From: Oscillospiraceae bacterium | GTDB lineage: Bacteria; Bacillota; Clostridia; Oscillospirales; Oscillospiraceae | Length of the DNA: 32,994 nucleotides | Assembly: GCA_015067925.1 (NCBI GenBank) | Contig: SVLN01000014.1 | Location: 1-32,994 of the forward strand | Direction: 5' to 3' | Shown: piece after piece, positions 13,249 through 22,028 of the stretch | Numbering within the stretch: position 1 is the stretch's first letter | Layout: each line of letters starts with the position of its first letter | The notes under the pieces: model-generated | The model's database searches: none | Seen by the model: only the letters and a program-made list of their open reading frames with translations | Told to the model about the DNA's origin: nothing | Program-made: the position numbers and the translations under genes

Positions 13249-16023
13249 TTAATCTTCGCCCAGCTTCAGGGCCTGGGCAATGCGGATCCGCTTGACCAGA
13301 ATGGCCAGGGCCGCCAGACAGATGACGAACACAGCGCCAAAGACGCTGAAGAGTCTTAAGTAGTCGCTGCCCTCGGCCACGATGCGCAGGGGCAGGGTGA
13401 TATCCATGCTGGTGTAGCTGAGCTGAATCAGCGGTACATACAGCCGTGAGGCCAGAATGCCCACACCGGCGCCCGCCGCCACGGAGGTCAGCGAGACGCA
13501 GACCTGCTCGGCGATCAGCAGCGCAATGAGGCCCCGCATGGGCATGCCCATGGCGCGGAACACGCCGAACTGCAGGGTTCTGGAGCGGATGGACAGGATC
13601 CAGAAAATCAGGAAGCCCACCATGCAAACCGCCAGCACCAGGATAAAGCCAACCGTCAGAACACCGTTGGTGCCCTGCAGGATGGGATCGTTCTTCTCAT
13701 CCACCAGGTCGGCAGCGGTGTCGGTGAACGCAGTATACTGCAGGCCGTTTTCCGCAGCAAAATCGTACACAAGATCCGTGTTGTCGGTTTCGATCCAGAT
13801 CTCATAAGGCTCCACGCCCCAGATGTTCTGCATCTGCACCAGGTTGCCCACGATCAGGCGCTCTTCCACCAGGGTGCGCTCGCCCCAATAATCGGTGTGG
13901 ATATCCGTGGCGTAGTAGGTCGGCCAGTATTCGATGAAGCCGTAGATGGTGCCGATCATGCTCACGCCGTTCTCATTGACGATTTCTATATCATCGCCCA
14001 GTTCGTAGCCATCGGCCTTGTAGTTTTCAGAAACCAGCACCGCGGCAGCGTCCAGGGAAAGGGCGTTGAGATAGTCGTAGTAATGGGCCGGCAGCAGATC
14101 GCTGCGCATCTCGGTCACAGAACCAAAGGCCTTGGAATCAATGCCCATGACCCGGGTAGCGGTACCCTTGACGGTGTATCTGCTGCGGTTGAGCACCTTG
14201 GTCAGCGTCAGGTCCTCATGCTCGGCATCAAACTGCTCGTAGAGACCGAAGTCCGGCTCGTAATAAAGGCGCATTTCCGCAGCTTCATCCTTGGAGTTGT
14301 CTTCCCAAACCTGCAGCAGCACCATATCTGCGCCGTTACGGTAGGTCAGATTGTCCTCTTTGTTCTGGTTGATGGTGCGGGCGGTGGTGGCGTTGAAGAT
14401 ACCCACCGCAATGGTCAGCACCAGGAATACCATCAGGAAACGCTGATCGGTGGCTGCTCTCTGGGCGCGCAGCAGGGCGGCATAGACCGGTGCACTCCAG
14501 CGCTTTTCGCCCACACGGTGCAGGCCACGCAGCACCATGGGCAGCAGCAGCGCCACGGCAGCGCCGCTTCCCAACAGGAATACGGAGGCCGCCATATAAA
14601 GGAGCGGATCGATCTGGGCCGACGCGCCGCCAATGACGGCGGTGACCTGATTGCGGAAGGAGTACCAGCCGTACAGGCTCACAGCCAGCGCCGCCGCGGT
14701 GACGATCATAGCTGCGGCACTCAGCACGCCCGACTTGGCGCCGGCGCGCTTGTGGGAAACGATGGTCTCCCGGGAATAGAGCACGGCGGGAACGGTCATC
14801 ATCAGAACAGACAGGGCTGCGGCCGCAGCCACGTAATAGAACACATCAGGCACCAAGCGCAGGGGCAAAGCCGTGCGGGAGACCAGGTTCAAAAAACCGT
14901 TAGAAGCACCGATCACACGGCACAGCAACAGGCCCCAGGGAATACCCACCACACCGCAGACGATGCACAAAATAAAGCTCTCAGCGGCGTAGATGCCCAC
15001 CACCTGGGTGCGGCTGGCACCGCGACTCTTCAAAACGGCGATGGTGTTCTTCTCCTGCTCCAGAATCTGGCGGGAGACCATGAACAGGAACAGCGCCAGC
15101 ATCACCAGAATGGGCACCAGCAGCAGCCACAGCAGCACGTTCAGCTGCCCCTGCTGACCCAGGAAGGAATTGAGCGTGCGGGCAAAGGCAATGCTCACCT
15201 CGGAGCGTAGCTCTTCGATCTGTTCCGTCGCCTCGTTGGTATTGGCGGCGTAGTCGGACACCTTTGCCACATCCAGCTGCTGGGTATCGATCACGTAGTC
15301 ATATTCCATGTTCATGGAGTACCGGCTGCGGTACTCTTCATCAAACACCTGCTCAAAGGCCTGCATGGAGATCACGGCAGAGCGGATTTCCGTATCCGGA
15401 GACTTGTACCAGTAAGGATCGGAAGCTTCCGCACCGCGGAACACACCCACCACCCGGAACTGATACGGCACGCCGTCCTTGTCCTTCAGCGATTCAAAGG
15501 TGTAGGTCTCGCCGATCATCATATCCTGACGGGCCATGGTTTCGGCATTGATCACCGCCTCGATCACGCCATCGGAGATCTCCTCATTGTAGAGGCGTCC
15601 GCCGACGATCTCAATATGATCGGCAAACCCCGTTTTTGCACTCAAGGCGATCATTCGTCCGGAGCGCATGGAGGTTCGTTCTGACACGAGTTCATACCGG
15701 AACTCAAAGGAGGTGCGGGTATGGGACTGGGCCAGGATCGGCACCCCATAGCTTTCAGCCAGATCTTCCGTGATCTCGCCCGCCCGCAGCGTCTGTTTAT
15801 AGGCCCTGCTCTGGCGCACGTTGGCTTCGGTGTGGATGGATCCGGACCAAACCTCCCCGGAGGCCTGGATGGCGGCCAGGGAATCGCTCATCACCGACTG
15901 CATAATGCCGTCGGTATAGATGGGAATGGCAGCCACCACAGAAAACAGCAAAAGATTGCCCAAAAGCAGACTTGCCGTCATCCAGCGGCTGTTTTTCATC
16001 TTACGAAATACAAAAGAAAGCAT
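13249..16023 (-). CDS. Large double-FtsX-domain ABC permease
   Basis: The 924-residue membrane protein has one helix near residues 16-36, then an extracytoplasmic region of roughly 260 residues. A helix set follows (including LLWLLLVPILVMLALFLFMV), forming a first FtsX-like domain. A further helix (RFLMVFLVLTIAVGIFNA) leads to a second extracytoplasmic region, and a C-terminal FtsX domain has LTVGFILVLAVCMVGFLIFW, RAMGMPMRGL and a final RIAQALKLGED. Two FtsX modules in one chain replace the usual homodimer of MacB-type permeases. ATG 16023 is preferred over a TTG further upstream because MLSFVFRKMKNSRW is a normal cytoplasmic start; the ribosome binding site is a weak GGGGG. It sits between three adaptor genes and two ATPase genes. 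The class mechanically moves or extracts extracytoplasmic substrates; the substrate is unknown. Confidence 0.88.
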   Translation of the reverse strand: MLSFVFRKMKNSRWMTASLLLGNLLLFSVVAAIPIYTDGIMQSVMSDSLAAIQASGEVWSGSIHTEANVRQSRAYKQTLRAGEITEDLAESYGVPILAQSHTRTSFEFRYELVSERTSMRSGRMIALSAKTGFADHIEIVGGRLYNEEISDGVIEAVINAETMARQDMMIGETYTFESLKDKDGVPYQFRVVGVFRGAEASDPYWYKSPDTEIRSAVISMQAFEQVFDEEYRSRYSMNMEYDYVIDTQQLDVAKVSDYAANTNEATEQIEELRSEVSIAFARTLNSFLGQQGQLNVLLWLLLVPILVMLALFLFMVSRQILEQEKNTIAVLKSRGASRTQVVGIYAAESFILCIVCGVVGIPWGLLLCRVIGASNGFLNLVSRTALPLRLVPDVFYYVAAAAALSVLMMTVPAVLYSRETIVSHKRAGAKSGVLSAAAMIVTAAALAVSLYGWYSFRNQVTAVIGGASAQIDPLLYMAASVFLLGSGAAVALLLPMVLRGLHRVGEKRWSAPVYAALLRAQRAATDQRFLMVFLVLTIAVGIFNATTARTINQNKEDNLTYRNGADMVLLQVWEDNSKDEAAEMRLYYEPDFGLYEQFDAEHEDLTLTKVLNRSRYTVKGTATRVMGIDSKAFGSVTEMRSDLLPAHYYDYLNALSLDAAAVLVSENYKADGYELGDDIEIVNENGVSMIGTIYGFIEYWPTYYATDIHTDYWGERTLVEERLIVGNLVQMQNIWGVEPYEIWIETDNTDLVYDFAAENGLQYTAFTDTAADLVDEKNDPILQGTNGVLTVGFILVLAVCMVGFLIFWILSIRSRTLQFGVFRAMGMPMRGLIALLIAEQVCVSLTSVAAGAGVGILASRLYVPLIQLSYTSMDITLPLRIVAEGSDYLRLFSVFGAVFVICLAALAILVKRIRIAQALKLGED

Positions 16024-16034
16024 TTTAGGCCCCC

Positions 16035-17135
16035 TCAATCCACAATGACCCAATCGCCGGCCTTCACACCGTTGAGGATCTGCAGACAGGTTTCACCCTG
16101 GCTGTTTTTGCCTTCGGCCCCAATCTGCACATAGCGGCGGCAGAGGGTATCATTCTCATACAGGTAAACAAAGTATTCTCCTGCATCCTGCCGCACCGCA
16201 GCCTTGGGCAGCAGCAACACAGCCTGCAGATGCATGCGCACCGCGTTCATGGTCAGGCCCATGTTGGAGTCCTCCAGCACCTGCGCATCCGCATCGGGAT
16301 CCGGCTGCACAATCACCGTGCCGTTGACCACGCCGTAGACTTCCATGGATGAGATCACGGTGCCGTCGCAGAAATACTTGCCCGCGCGGCTGATTTTCAC
16401 CTGGGCGCCATAGCGATAGGCCACTTCATTCACACCGTCCGCCCGCAGGAAAATCTGGTCGTGGGTGTAGATACGGCAGAATTCCGTAGCGGATGTGACT
16501 TGCTCGCCATCCATGCGCAGAAGGCTCTCCACCTTGCCGTCAAAGGGTGCCACAATGGGCTTGCCTTCCACGGCGGCCTGATAGTCCGCCAGAGCCCCGC
16601 GCGCCTGCTGCACCGCAGCATCGGAAACGGATGCAGCGGCGGTCTTGGCCTGCTCCAGACGGATGCGGCAGATTTTTTCCTGGGTGCTGCCTGTGGCAGC
16701 GGCATCCAGCGCCGTCTGGGCAGCTGTCACCGCGCGCTCGGCTGCCTCTTTGGCGGCTTGAAAGGCGTATTCCGCCGCCTGCACAGCGTTTTCCAGAGAT
16801 TCAAGCATCCGGGGATCTTCATTAACTGCAAACCAGGCCAGGGTCTGGCCTTCTTTGACCACATCGCCGTTGGAAACATCCAGGCGCTGCAGCACATAGC
16901 CATCGAGGCCATTGCAGAAGATCGCCTCATCTCTGGCGTAAATGACACTGCAGGACTGCAGGGCGTTCGTTGTCCGCTCCAGATCATCCTGCGCCACCTG
17001 GATCATCTTACGCTGGCGCTGATCCTGCTGGGCCTGAGTGAGCAGTTGGGCCGTCGGAGCTTGCTGGGCAGCACAGCCTGCCAGCAGCAGGACCATCATG
17101 CATCCGGCCAGGAGTTTACGAAGATTGCGGCACAT
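16035..17135 (-). CDS. Lipoprotein membrane-fusion/adaptor protein (third of three)
   Basis: The 366-residue product begins with a lipoprotein signal, lipobox LAGC with Cys21. A first half-motif of a biotinyl-lipoyl domain follows (QRLDVSNGDVVKEGQTLAWF), then a long Ala/Gln/Glu-rich helical hairpin (ENAVQAAEYAFQAAKEAAER onward), the second half-motif (IVAPFDGKVESLLRMDGEQV) and a C-terminal beta-rich part. This is the MacA/HlyD adaptor layout. The start ATG 17135 has GAAGGAGAGG upstream and overlaps the previous adaptor gene by 20 nt; the frame extends to a TTG at 17156 without a better site. In this Gram-positive setting it probably sits on the outer membrane face and works with the FtsX permease 11 nt downstream. 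Confidence 0.85.
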   Translation of the reverse strand: MCRNLRKLLAGCMMVLLLAGCAAQQAPTAQLLTQAQQDQRQRKMIQVAQDDLERTTNALQSCSVIYARDEAIFCNGLDGYVLQRLDVSNGDVVKEGQTLAWFAVNEDPRMLESLENAVQAAEYAFQAAKEAAERAVTAAQTALDAAATGSTQEKICRIRLEQAKTAAASVSDAAVQQARGALADYQAAVEGKPIVAPFDGKVESLLRMDGEQVTSATEFCRIYTHDQIFLRADGVNEVAYRYGAQVKISRAGKYFCDGTVISSMEVYGVVNGTVIVQPDPDADAQVLEDSNMGLTMNAVRMHLQAVLLLPKAAVRQDAGEYFVYLYENDTLCRRYVQIGAEGKNSQGETCLQILNGVKAGDWVIVD

Positions 17136-18186
17136 AAACGACCTCTCCTTCCTCAAGACCGGAGGAAATCACGACCCAGCTTGCTGTCTGGAACGCATAC
17201 GTGACCTCGGTATAGATTTTTTCTCCGTCAATCATCCGGTAAACATAGCCGCAGTTCAGACCGGCGCGGTCGAATACCGCACCTTTGGGCAGGTACAGGG
17301 CGTCCTTCGCCTCGCGTTCCACCACGCGCAGCTGGGCGGACGAACCCACCTGCACGTCGAGCCCGTCGGGCAGACGGAACCGCGCAGGAACGTTATTTGC
17401 CAGCATGGCGGCCATAAATTCCTCGTTTGTATATTCAATCAGCTCCACGGGATAAACGGTGTCGCCCAACTGCATGCTGCAGGTGCCCTTGGTGCGGGCC
17501 AGCATGGAGTTACCCTCGGTGCACAAGAGATACTCACTGCCGGTTTTTGCAACACGCACCAGCGCCGTGCCGTTGGCAGCATAGCGTCCGGCTCTGGCAT
17601 CCACGCCTGCCACGATACCGTCACAGGGCGCATAGACATAGCTCAGCTGTACCGCCTGCTCCGCTTCCGCAATGGCGCGCTGCAGCTGCCCGGCATGTTC
17701 GGACAGGCAGCCTTCCAGATAGGCAACCTTTGCCTGCAGCTTTTCTTCCTCCAGCGCCAGAAGCTGCGTATCGGCACCGCTCTGGCTCTTCTGCAGGGAA
17801 AGGATCTGCAGCTGTGCGTTGACAGAGGCAAGTTGCTGTTCATAACGAGCCGTGAGCTGCACGAGCTGCTCATTCAGGCTGTCCAGCCGCGCCTGCAGGC
17901 GGTCGGTATCGATCTGCACCACCAGGTCGCCCTCGGCGACTTCCTCGCCCAGGCGGACATGCACCTGCTGCACCACGCCGGAGGACGCCGCGCAGGCACT
18001 GATGTATTCCTTGCTGATGCCCGCGCCGTAGACGCTCATGCTCTGCACGTCGCCTCTGAGGACCTTCGCCGTATCGTACTGGGCACGGACAGCGTCCTTC
18101 AGCTCGGGGGGTGCAATCTTTGCAGAGCAGGCGCACAGAAGCAGCATCGCCACGAAAAGTGCGATCGCTTGTTTCGCTTTCTTCAT
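17116..18186 (-). CDS. Lipoprotein membrane-fusion/adaptor protein (second of three)
   Basis: The 356-residue product has lipobox LCAC with Cys20. Residues about 65-95 form the first lipoyl half-motif (SSGVVQQVHVRLGEEVAEGD LVVQ), followed by a coiled-coil hairpin of about 100 residues (RLDSLNEQLVQLTARYEQQL onward), the second half-motif (YVYAPCDGIVAGVDARAGRY) and beta domains ending YEVTYAFQTASW-like strands near GLEEGEVVYV. It is clearly related in plan to the adaptors on either side but not a recent duplicate, since the sequences differ widely. It starts 13 nt after the first adaptor's stop, and its end overlaps the third adaptor by 20 nt. It probably forms part of the extracytoplasmic section of the ABC machine. 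Confidence 0.85.
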   Translation of the reverse strand: MKKAKQAIALFVAMLLLCACSAKIAPPELKDAVRAQYDTAKVLRGDVQSMSVYGAGISKEYISACAASSGVVQQVHVRLGEEVAEGDLVVQIDTDRLQARLDSLNEQLVQLTARYEQQLASVNAQLQILSLQKSQSGADTQLLALEEEKLQAKVAYLEGCLSEHAGQLQRAIAEAEQAVQLSYVYAPCDGIVAGVDARAGRYAANGTALVRVAKTGSEYLLCTEGNSMLARTKGTCSMQLGDTVYPVELIEYTNEEFMAAMLANNVPARFRLPDGLDVQVGSSAQLRVVEREAKDALYLPKGAVFDRAGLNCGYVYRMIDGEKIYTEVTYAFQTASWVVISSGLEEGEVVYVPQSS

Positions 18187-18199
18187 CTGTCCGCCTCCC

Positions 18200-19246
18200 T
18201 TAATACTTCAAAATGACCTGCTGGCCCTCGACCAGGCCGGAAAGGATCTGGGTATAGCCGCCGCCAACGATGCCGACGGTCACCTCGCAGGTGGTAATCA
18301 GGCCGTTTTCACCGATGATGTAAACGCAGTCCACACCGCCGGCCACCCGCATCGCACTGCTGGGCAGGAAGAGGGTGTCCTCCGCCTGGGCAACGATGTA
18401 AGAAGCCGTCCACCGGGTCGTGCCGGAGAAGGCACCGGGGTCATCCGGCAGAATGTACATGGCTTTGCTTTCCTCTCTGCCGGCCTGTTCCGCCGTCAGC
18501 ACGGTGCCGGTCTGGATCTGCTCATCCAGGTGAAGCTCCACGCGGGTGCCCGCCGGGAAGTGCTCCGCGTCTTTCTGGTTGATCTCCAGTAGGCAGTCCG
18601 ACAGGTCAGAAACCTCAAAACTACGGTGGTTGGAGGCAATCTTGGTCACGGTGCCGTCCATCGGCGCGCGCAGGGTGCATTGTTCGTAGCTTTGCTGCAC
18701 GGCTGCATACTGCGCCTGGAGCTCCTCCAGCTGCACCTGCAGAGCCTGTTCCTCCGCCTCAAACTCCCGCTTGAGGGAATCAATATAGGTCTGCTTCTCC
18801 TGTTTCTGGGTCTGGGAACTCATACGAGAGAGCAAAATCTGCTCTTTTTCCAGGTCCAGCTCGTTGCAGCGCTTGCAATAATCCAGTTCCAGCTGCTGCA
18901 GTGCCAGCTCGGTTTCCAGTTCCACCAACTGCGCCGCCAGATCCTCTGCCTGCAGGGTGCAGAGCACATCGCCCGCGCGGACCTGCTGACCCAGCGAGAC
19001 CAGGCAGGCATCCAGCTCGCGCTTGTCATCGGCAAAGTATACGCTCTGCGTATCCACTGCCACGACCGCCGCGCCGGCGGAAACCTCATGGATCACGCTT
19101 CCTCGCTGGACCGTCACATAGGTATAAGGATCTTCTGCATATGCTTCCAACACCGGCGCTTGCTGCCGCTGTTTTTCCTCCGGCAGCAGGCCGCAGCTGC
19201 AAAGCAGCAGCATCGCCAACGCCAAAGGCAGAACTTTTGTTTTCAT
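18200..19246 (-). CDS. Lipoprotein membrane-fusion/adaptor protein (first of three)
   Basis: The 348-residue product has a signal peptide with lipobox LCSC (Cys18). A lipoyl half-motif (LVSLGQQVRAGDVLCTLQ) is followed by a strongly predicted coiled-coil hairpin (LVELETELALQQLELDYCKR to EEQALQVQLEELQAQYAAVQ) and the second half-motif (CTLRAPMDGTVTKIASNH). A beta-barrel part and a C-terminal segment (GLITTCEVTVGIVGGGYTQI) come after. This is the RND/MacA-type adaptor plan. ATG 19246 is chosen because GGAGGG (19254-19259) lies 7 nt upstream; the frame extends to 19270. It is the promoter-proximal gene of the six-gene operon. Confidence 0.85.
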   Translation of the reverse strand: MKTKVLPLALAMLLLCSCGLLPEEKQRQQAPVLEAYAEDPYTYVTVQRGSVIHEVSAGAAVVAVDTQSVYFADDKRELDACLVSLGQQVRAGDVLCTLQAEDLAAQLVELETELALQQLELDYCKRCNELDLEKEQILLSRMSSQTQKQEKQTYIDSLKREFEAEEQALQVQLEELQAQYAAVQQSYEQCTLRAPMDGTVTKIASNHRSFEVSDLSDCLLEINQKDAEHFPAGTRVELHLDEQIQTGTVLTAEQAGREESKAMYILPDDPGAFSGTTRWTASYIVAQAEDTLFLPSSAMRVAGGVDCVYIIGENGLITTCEVTVGIVGGGYTQILSGLVEGQQVILKY

Positions 19247-19298
19247 CGCGTTCCCTCCGCATACACGCACTGCGTGAAATAGAGATACAATATCATCT

Positions 19299-19327
19299 AT
19301 TATACTATTTTTCTACAGGCACATCAA
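19299..19327 (-). promoter_or_regulatory. Promoter and possible operator of the adaptor/ABC operon
   Basis: Minus-strand TTGATG (19327-19322) is followed after 17 nt by TATAAT (19304-19299). Downstream, in the untranslated leader, is the 13-nt palindrome CACGCACTGCGTG (19264-19276), 17 nt ahead of the ATG, and AGATACAATATCATCT (19283-19298) is a second imperfect palindrome. Either could be a regulator site. No regulator gene is adjacent. Confidence 0.6.
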
Positions 19328-19378
19328 TGCAGCGAAGTGCACAATTTCAGGGTGCCAAATTTGTTACAATCCACGAAA

Positions 19379-19410
19379 AAACGGGCAGCGACATAAGTCG
19401 CTGCCCGTTT
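19379..19410 (-). terminator. Terminator of the MATE gene
   Basis: On the minus strand a 14-bp stem (AAACGGGCAGCGAC 19379-19392 with GTCGCTGCCCGTTT 19397-19410, 4-nt loop) ends in a run of T that continues to 19376. It lies immediately after the MATE stop codon. Confidence 0.92.
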
Positions 19411-19417
19411 GGTTTGC

Positions 19418-20818
19418 TTATTCGGTTGTTACCTGTTCCGGATCCATTGCTGCGTATTTGTTGATCTGGCGCATCAGATGGATAATCAGCGGAATGGCGA
19501 TCATCGCCGCCACCAGGTCGGAGGCCGCCTGGGCCACTGCCAGACCCTCCACGCCAAAGATCTTGGAGAGGATGATCACGCAGGGAATAAAGGCGATGAC
19601 CTGACGGGACAGGTTCATGATCGTGGCGTTCAGGGCGCGGCCCAGGGCCTGGAACAGACCGCTGGCCAGCATGACAATCATGTGCAGCACCATGGTCAGG
19701 CACTGGGACTGGATCATCAGGGTACCCAGTCGGATGACCTCGGCGTCCTTGGTAGCGGAGAACAGACCCACGATATTCTTGGCAAAGATGCCAATGATAA
19801 TGCCCAGCACCACGGAAATTGTGGTGCCCATCAGCACGGTAAAACGGAAGCATTCCTTCACGCGGGTGTAACGCTTGGCGCCCCAGCAGTAGCCTGCCAC
19901 GGGCTGGAAACCCTGGCTGAAGCCCATAATCATGGAGCCGATGAAACGCACGCACTTGTTGCCCACGGAGATGGCCGCCAGCGCCGCATCGGAGAAGTTG
20001 CCGGCCACGTTGTTGGTGGTGATGGTGGCAACGCTCATGAGGCTGCTGCGCAGCAAGGTGGGAATGCCCATGCGGCCGATTTCCAGGTAGGTCTTGACCT
20101 TGGGCTTGAACAGGCGGATGGAGACCTCCAGAACCGTCTTTTTACGGATGAAGGGGATCATCAGCACCACCAGGGAGATACACTTGGACAAGGCGGTGGC
20201 AGCAGCGGCACCGGCTACGCCCCAATCAAACACCATAATGAACAAGGGATCCAGTGCGATATTCACCGCACAGCCGGAGACCATGCCGAACATGGAATAG
20301 CGGGTGGAGCCTTCCGAGCGCAGCAGCTGCTGCAAGATGACGTTGGCCGCTGTGATGGGCGCTGCCAGCAGAATGAAGCGGGCGTAGTCCATGGTGTAGG
20401 CCTTGGTGTTTTCCGTGGAGCCCAGCATCATGACCAGCGGCTCCATAAAGAGGAAGCCGATGATGCACATCAAAATACCCACGGCGATGGTGGTATAGAG
20501 GGCAGTTGCTGCCACACCGTTGGCTTCGTCTTCCTTTTTGGCGCCCAATAGACGGGAGATGTAGCTGCTGGCGCCTACGCCGAAGCCCATGGCCACTGCG
20601 CGAAGGAGCATCATCAGAGAATCGTTGACGCCTACCGCCGCGGTGGCGTAGGTGCCGATCTGGCTGACGAAGAACGTGTCGGCCAGATTATAAATGGAGT
20701 CCACCAGCATGGAGATGATGGACGGAATTGCCACCACGGGGATGACTTTTGCCACAGGGTCCTCGAGCATCATGCGTCGGCGCGCTTCCCGATGGGCCTG
20801 CAGGGACGGATTTGCCAT
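19418..20818 (-). CDS. MATE family multidrug/toxin exporter
   Basis: The 466-residue polytopic membrane protein has about 12 predicted helices, the normal MATE size. The first half begins IPVVAIPSIISMLVDSIYNL ADTFFVSQIG, the canonical MATE N-terminal segment. The central part has QQLLRSEGSTRYSMFGMVSG and NIALDPLFIMVFDWG, and the second half has QGFQPVAGYCWGAKRYTRVK, all family signatures. Members exchange sodium or protons for cationic drugs or metabolites; the substrate is not predictable. The open frame runs further upstream to 20941, but ATG 20818 is chosen because the upstream part contains the promoter and the protein aligns from there; GAAGG lies about 12 nt ahead. It stands alone between two terminators. 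Confidence 0.9.
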   Translation of the reverse strand: MANPSLQAHREARRRMMLEDPVAKVIPVVAIPSIISMLVDSIYNLADTFFVSQIGTYATAAVGVNDSLMMLLRAVAMGFGVGASSYISRLLGAKKEDEANGVAATALYTTIAVGILMCIIGFLFMEPLVMMLGSTENTKAYTMDYARFILLAAPITAANVILQQLLRSEGSTRYSMFGMVSGCAVNIALDPLFIMVFDWGVAGAAAATALSKCISLVVLMIPFIRKKTVLEVSIRLFKPKVKTYLEIGRMGIPTLLRSSLMSVATITTNNVAGNFSDAALAAISVGNKCVRFIGSMIMGFSQGFQPVAGYCWGAKRYTRVKECFRFTVLMGTTISVVLGIIIGIFAKNIVGLFSATKDAEVIRLGTLMIQSQCLTMVLHMIVMLASGLFQALGRALNATIMNLSRQVIAFIPCVIILSKIFGVEGLAVAQAASDLVAAMIAIPLIIHLMRQINKYAAMDPEQVTTE

Positions 20819-20866
20819 AGACTCAACCTTCTTTGCTTTTTTGTTGTATTCATCAATTACCTGATT

Positions 20867-20875
20867 ATTATAGCA
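20867..20875 (-). promoter_or_regulatory. Extended -10 promoter of the MATE gene
   Basis: TGCTATAAT on the minus strand (20875-20867) combines a perfect TATAAT with an extended TGn element. No good -35 hexamer is seen, as is common for extended -10 promoters. Confidence 0.55.
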
Positions 20876-20945
20876 CATTACAACCAATGCCACTATTGGG
20901 CACAGTATACAAACCGCGCTCCCCATTTCTGTGCAAAACAACGAA

Positions 20946-20975
20946 AAAGCAGCGGGCGAAAATGCCCGCTGCTTT
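20946..20975 (-). terminator. Terminator of the deglycosidase-like gene pair
   Basis: AAAGCAGCGGGC (20946-20957) pairs with GCCCGCTGCTTT (20964-20975) over 12 bp with a 6-nt loop. On the minus strand it ends in TTTTT (20948-20944). Confidence 0.92.
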
Positions 20976-20993
20976 GGTGGTTGGAATATTCGC

Positions 20994-22004
20994 TTATTCG
21001 CCGATCAGGCGGCTGAGCATCTCATGGTGACGACGGACTTCTTCAATCTCGTTGGCCATGAATTCTTCGCCCATACGGTCCTGCTTGTAGCGCTGGCCCT
21101 CATACTCGGTGTTGATGTAGCCTTCGTAGCCGCCCTCTTTCAGGTACTTCAGCGGGGTGACATAGTCGATGGCAGCATCTTCGTAATGGCCGGGCTCGCC
21201 GGGGATCTCGGTCATTTCCCAAATCTTGCCATGGATGGAAACGATGTGCGGCACCAGATCCTTCATCAGTTCAGGCTTCTGGTTGACATACATGTTCAGA
21301 GCACGCAGCCAGGTGATTTCCTTCAGCTGGACGCCGGGGAGCTTGCTCTGCACATAGGCAATGGCCTCATCGGTGGTCATCTTCTGCTCGAAGGTGTCGA
21401 AGGCCAGCGGGATCAGATCGGGGTTCATGCCGTGACGAACCGAATAGTTCATGGCGGGCATGTTGGGGCGATGCTGGAAGATACCCATATCGGGCACCAG
21501 GCCAAGGAACTCGGTCTGGCGGCGCTCGGCGTAGTCAACCAGTTCGGTGACCAGCGGGCCGTCCAGGACGTTGGCGGAGTGGATTTCCTTACCGATGCGG
21601 ACGCCGACTTCTTCAGCGACGGGGATGGCCATCTTGATGACTTCCAGAGGAACGGCGGACAGGCAGCGCACATTCTGGAAGCCCAGCTTGGCGGCCAGAC
21701 GCAGGTCTCTCTTCAGGCGCTCAGCGCACTCGTCGTAGAGCATAACATGATCGCGGAACTGCAGAACATCCATGTAAATGTCCATGGTGATCGCCTTCAT
21801 GTTAAACTCTGCCATGGCAGAATGCCACATATCCAGCCATTCTTCGCTGGGATTCGGATAATCACGGATGGCCTGCTGGTCGATGATCTCGATGCCGTCG
21901 GTATTCAGGCTGCGGACCTCTTTGATCTGGTCGCGCACGTTCATTCTCTTAAAGAACTGCTCCTGCTGATAGCTATAAAGCGATACGCCTCTTTTGATTC
22001 CCAT
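20994..22004 (-). CDS. Sugar phosphate isomerase/epimerase-like TIM barrel; likely C-glycoside deglycosidase alpha subunit
   Basis: The 336-residue protein of the AP-endonuclease-2/xylose-isomerase-like TIM barrel superfamily begins KRGVSLYSYQQEQFFKR, a first strand typical of this class. Likely divalent metal ligands, placed by strand position, are Glu140 (GKEIH), Asp172 (LVPDMG), His258 (SIHGK) and Glu300 (INTEYEG). On its own it would be called a generic isomerase. Its gene lies 24 nt behind a DUF6379-like gene, and that pair is the gene arrangement of C-glycoside deglycosidases (DfgAB, DgpBC, CarBC), whose two subunits jointly cleave the C-C bond of 3-oxo-C-glucosides of flavonoids or related compounds. 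AAGGAG (22015-22020) precedes ATG 22004. The usual partner oxidoreductase is not in the window. Confidence 0.78.
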   Translation of the reverse strand: MGIKRGVSLYSYQQEQFFKRMNVRDQIKEVRSLNTDGIEIIDQQAIRDYPNPSEEWLDMWHSAMAEFNMKAITMDIYMDVLQFRDHVMLYDECAERLKRDLRLAAKLGFQNVRCLSAVPLEVIKMAIPVAEEVGVRIGKEIHSANVLDGPLVTELVDYAERRQTEFLGLVPDMGIFQHRPNMPAMNYSVRHGMNPDLIPLAFDTFEQKMTTDEAIAYVQSKLPGVQLKEITWLRALNMYVNQKPELMKDLVPHIVSIHGKIWEMTEIPGEPGHYEDAAIDYVTPLKYLKEGGYEGYINTEYEGQRYKQDRMGEEFMANEIEEVRRHHEMLSRLIGE

Positions 22005-22028
22005 AGTTTTTTCGCTCCTTCCTCTTAA

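Noticed and set aside
13897-15210. 437-residue plus-strand open frame
   Set aside because: It lies entirely antisense to the FtsX permease gene, is rich in His/Gln/Gly as expected from a reversed GC-rich coding frame, and has no ribosome binding site or family features.
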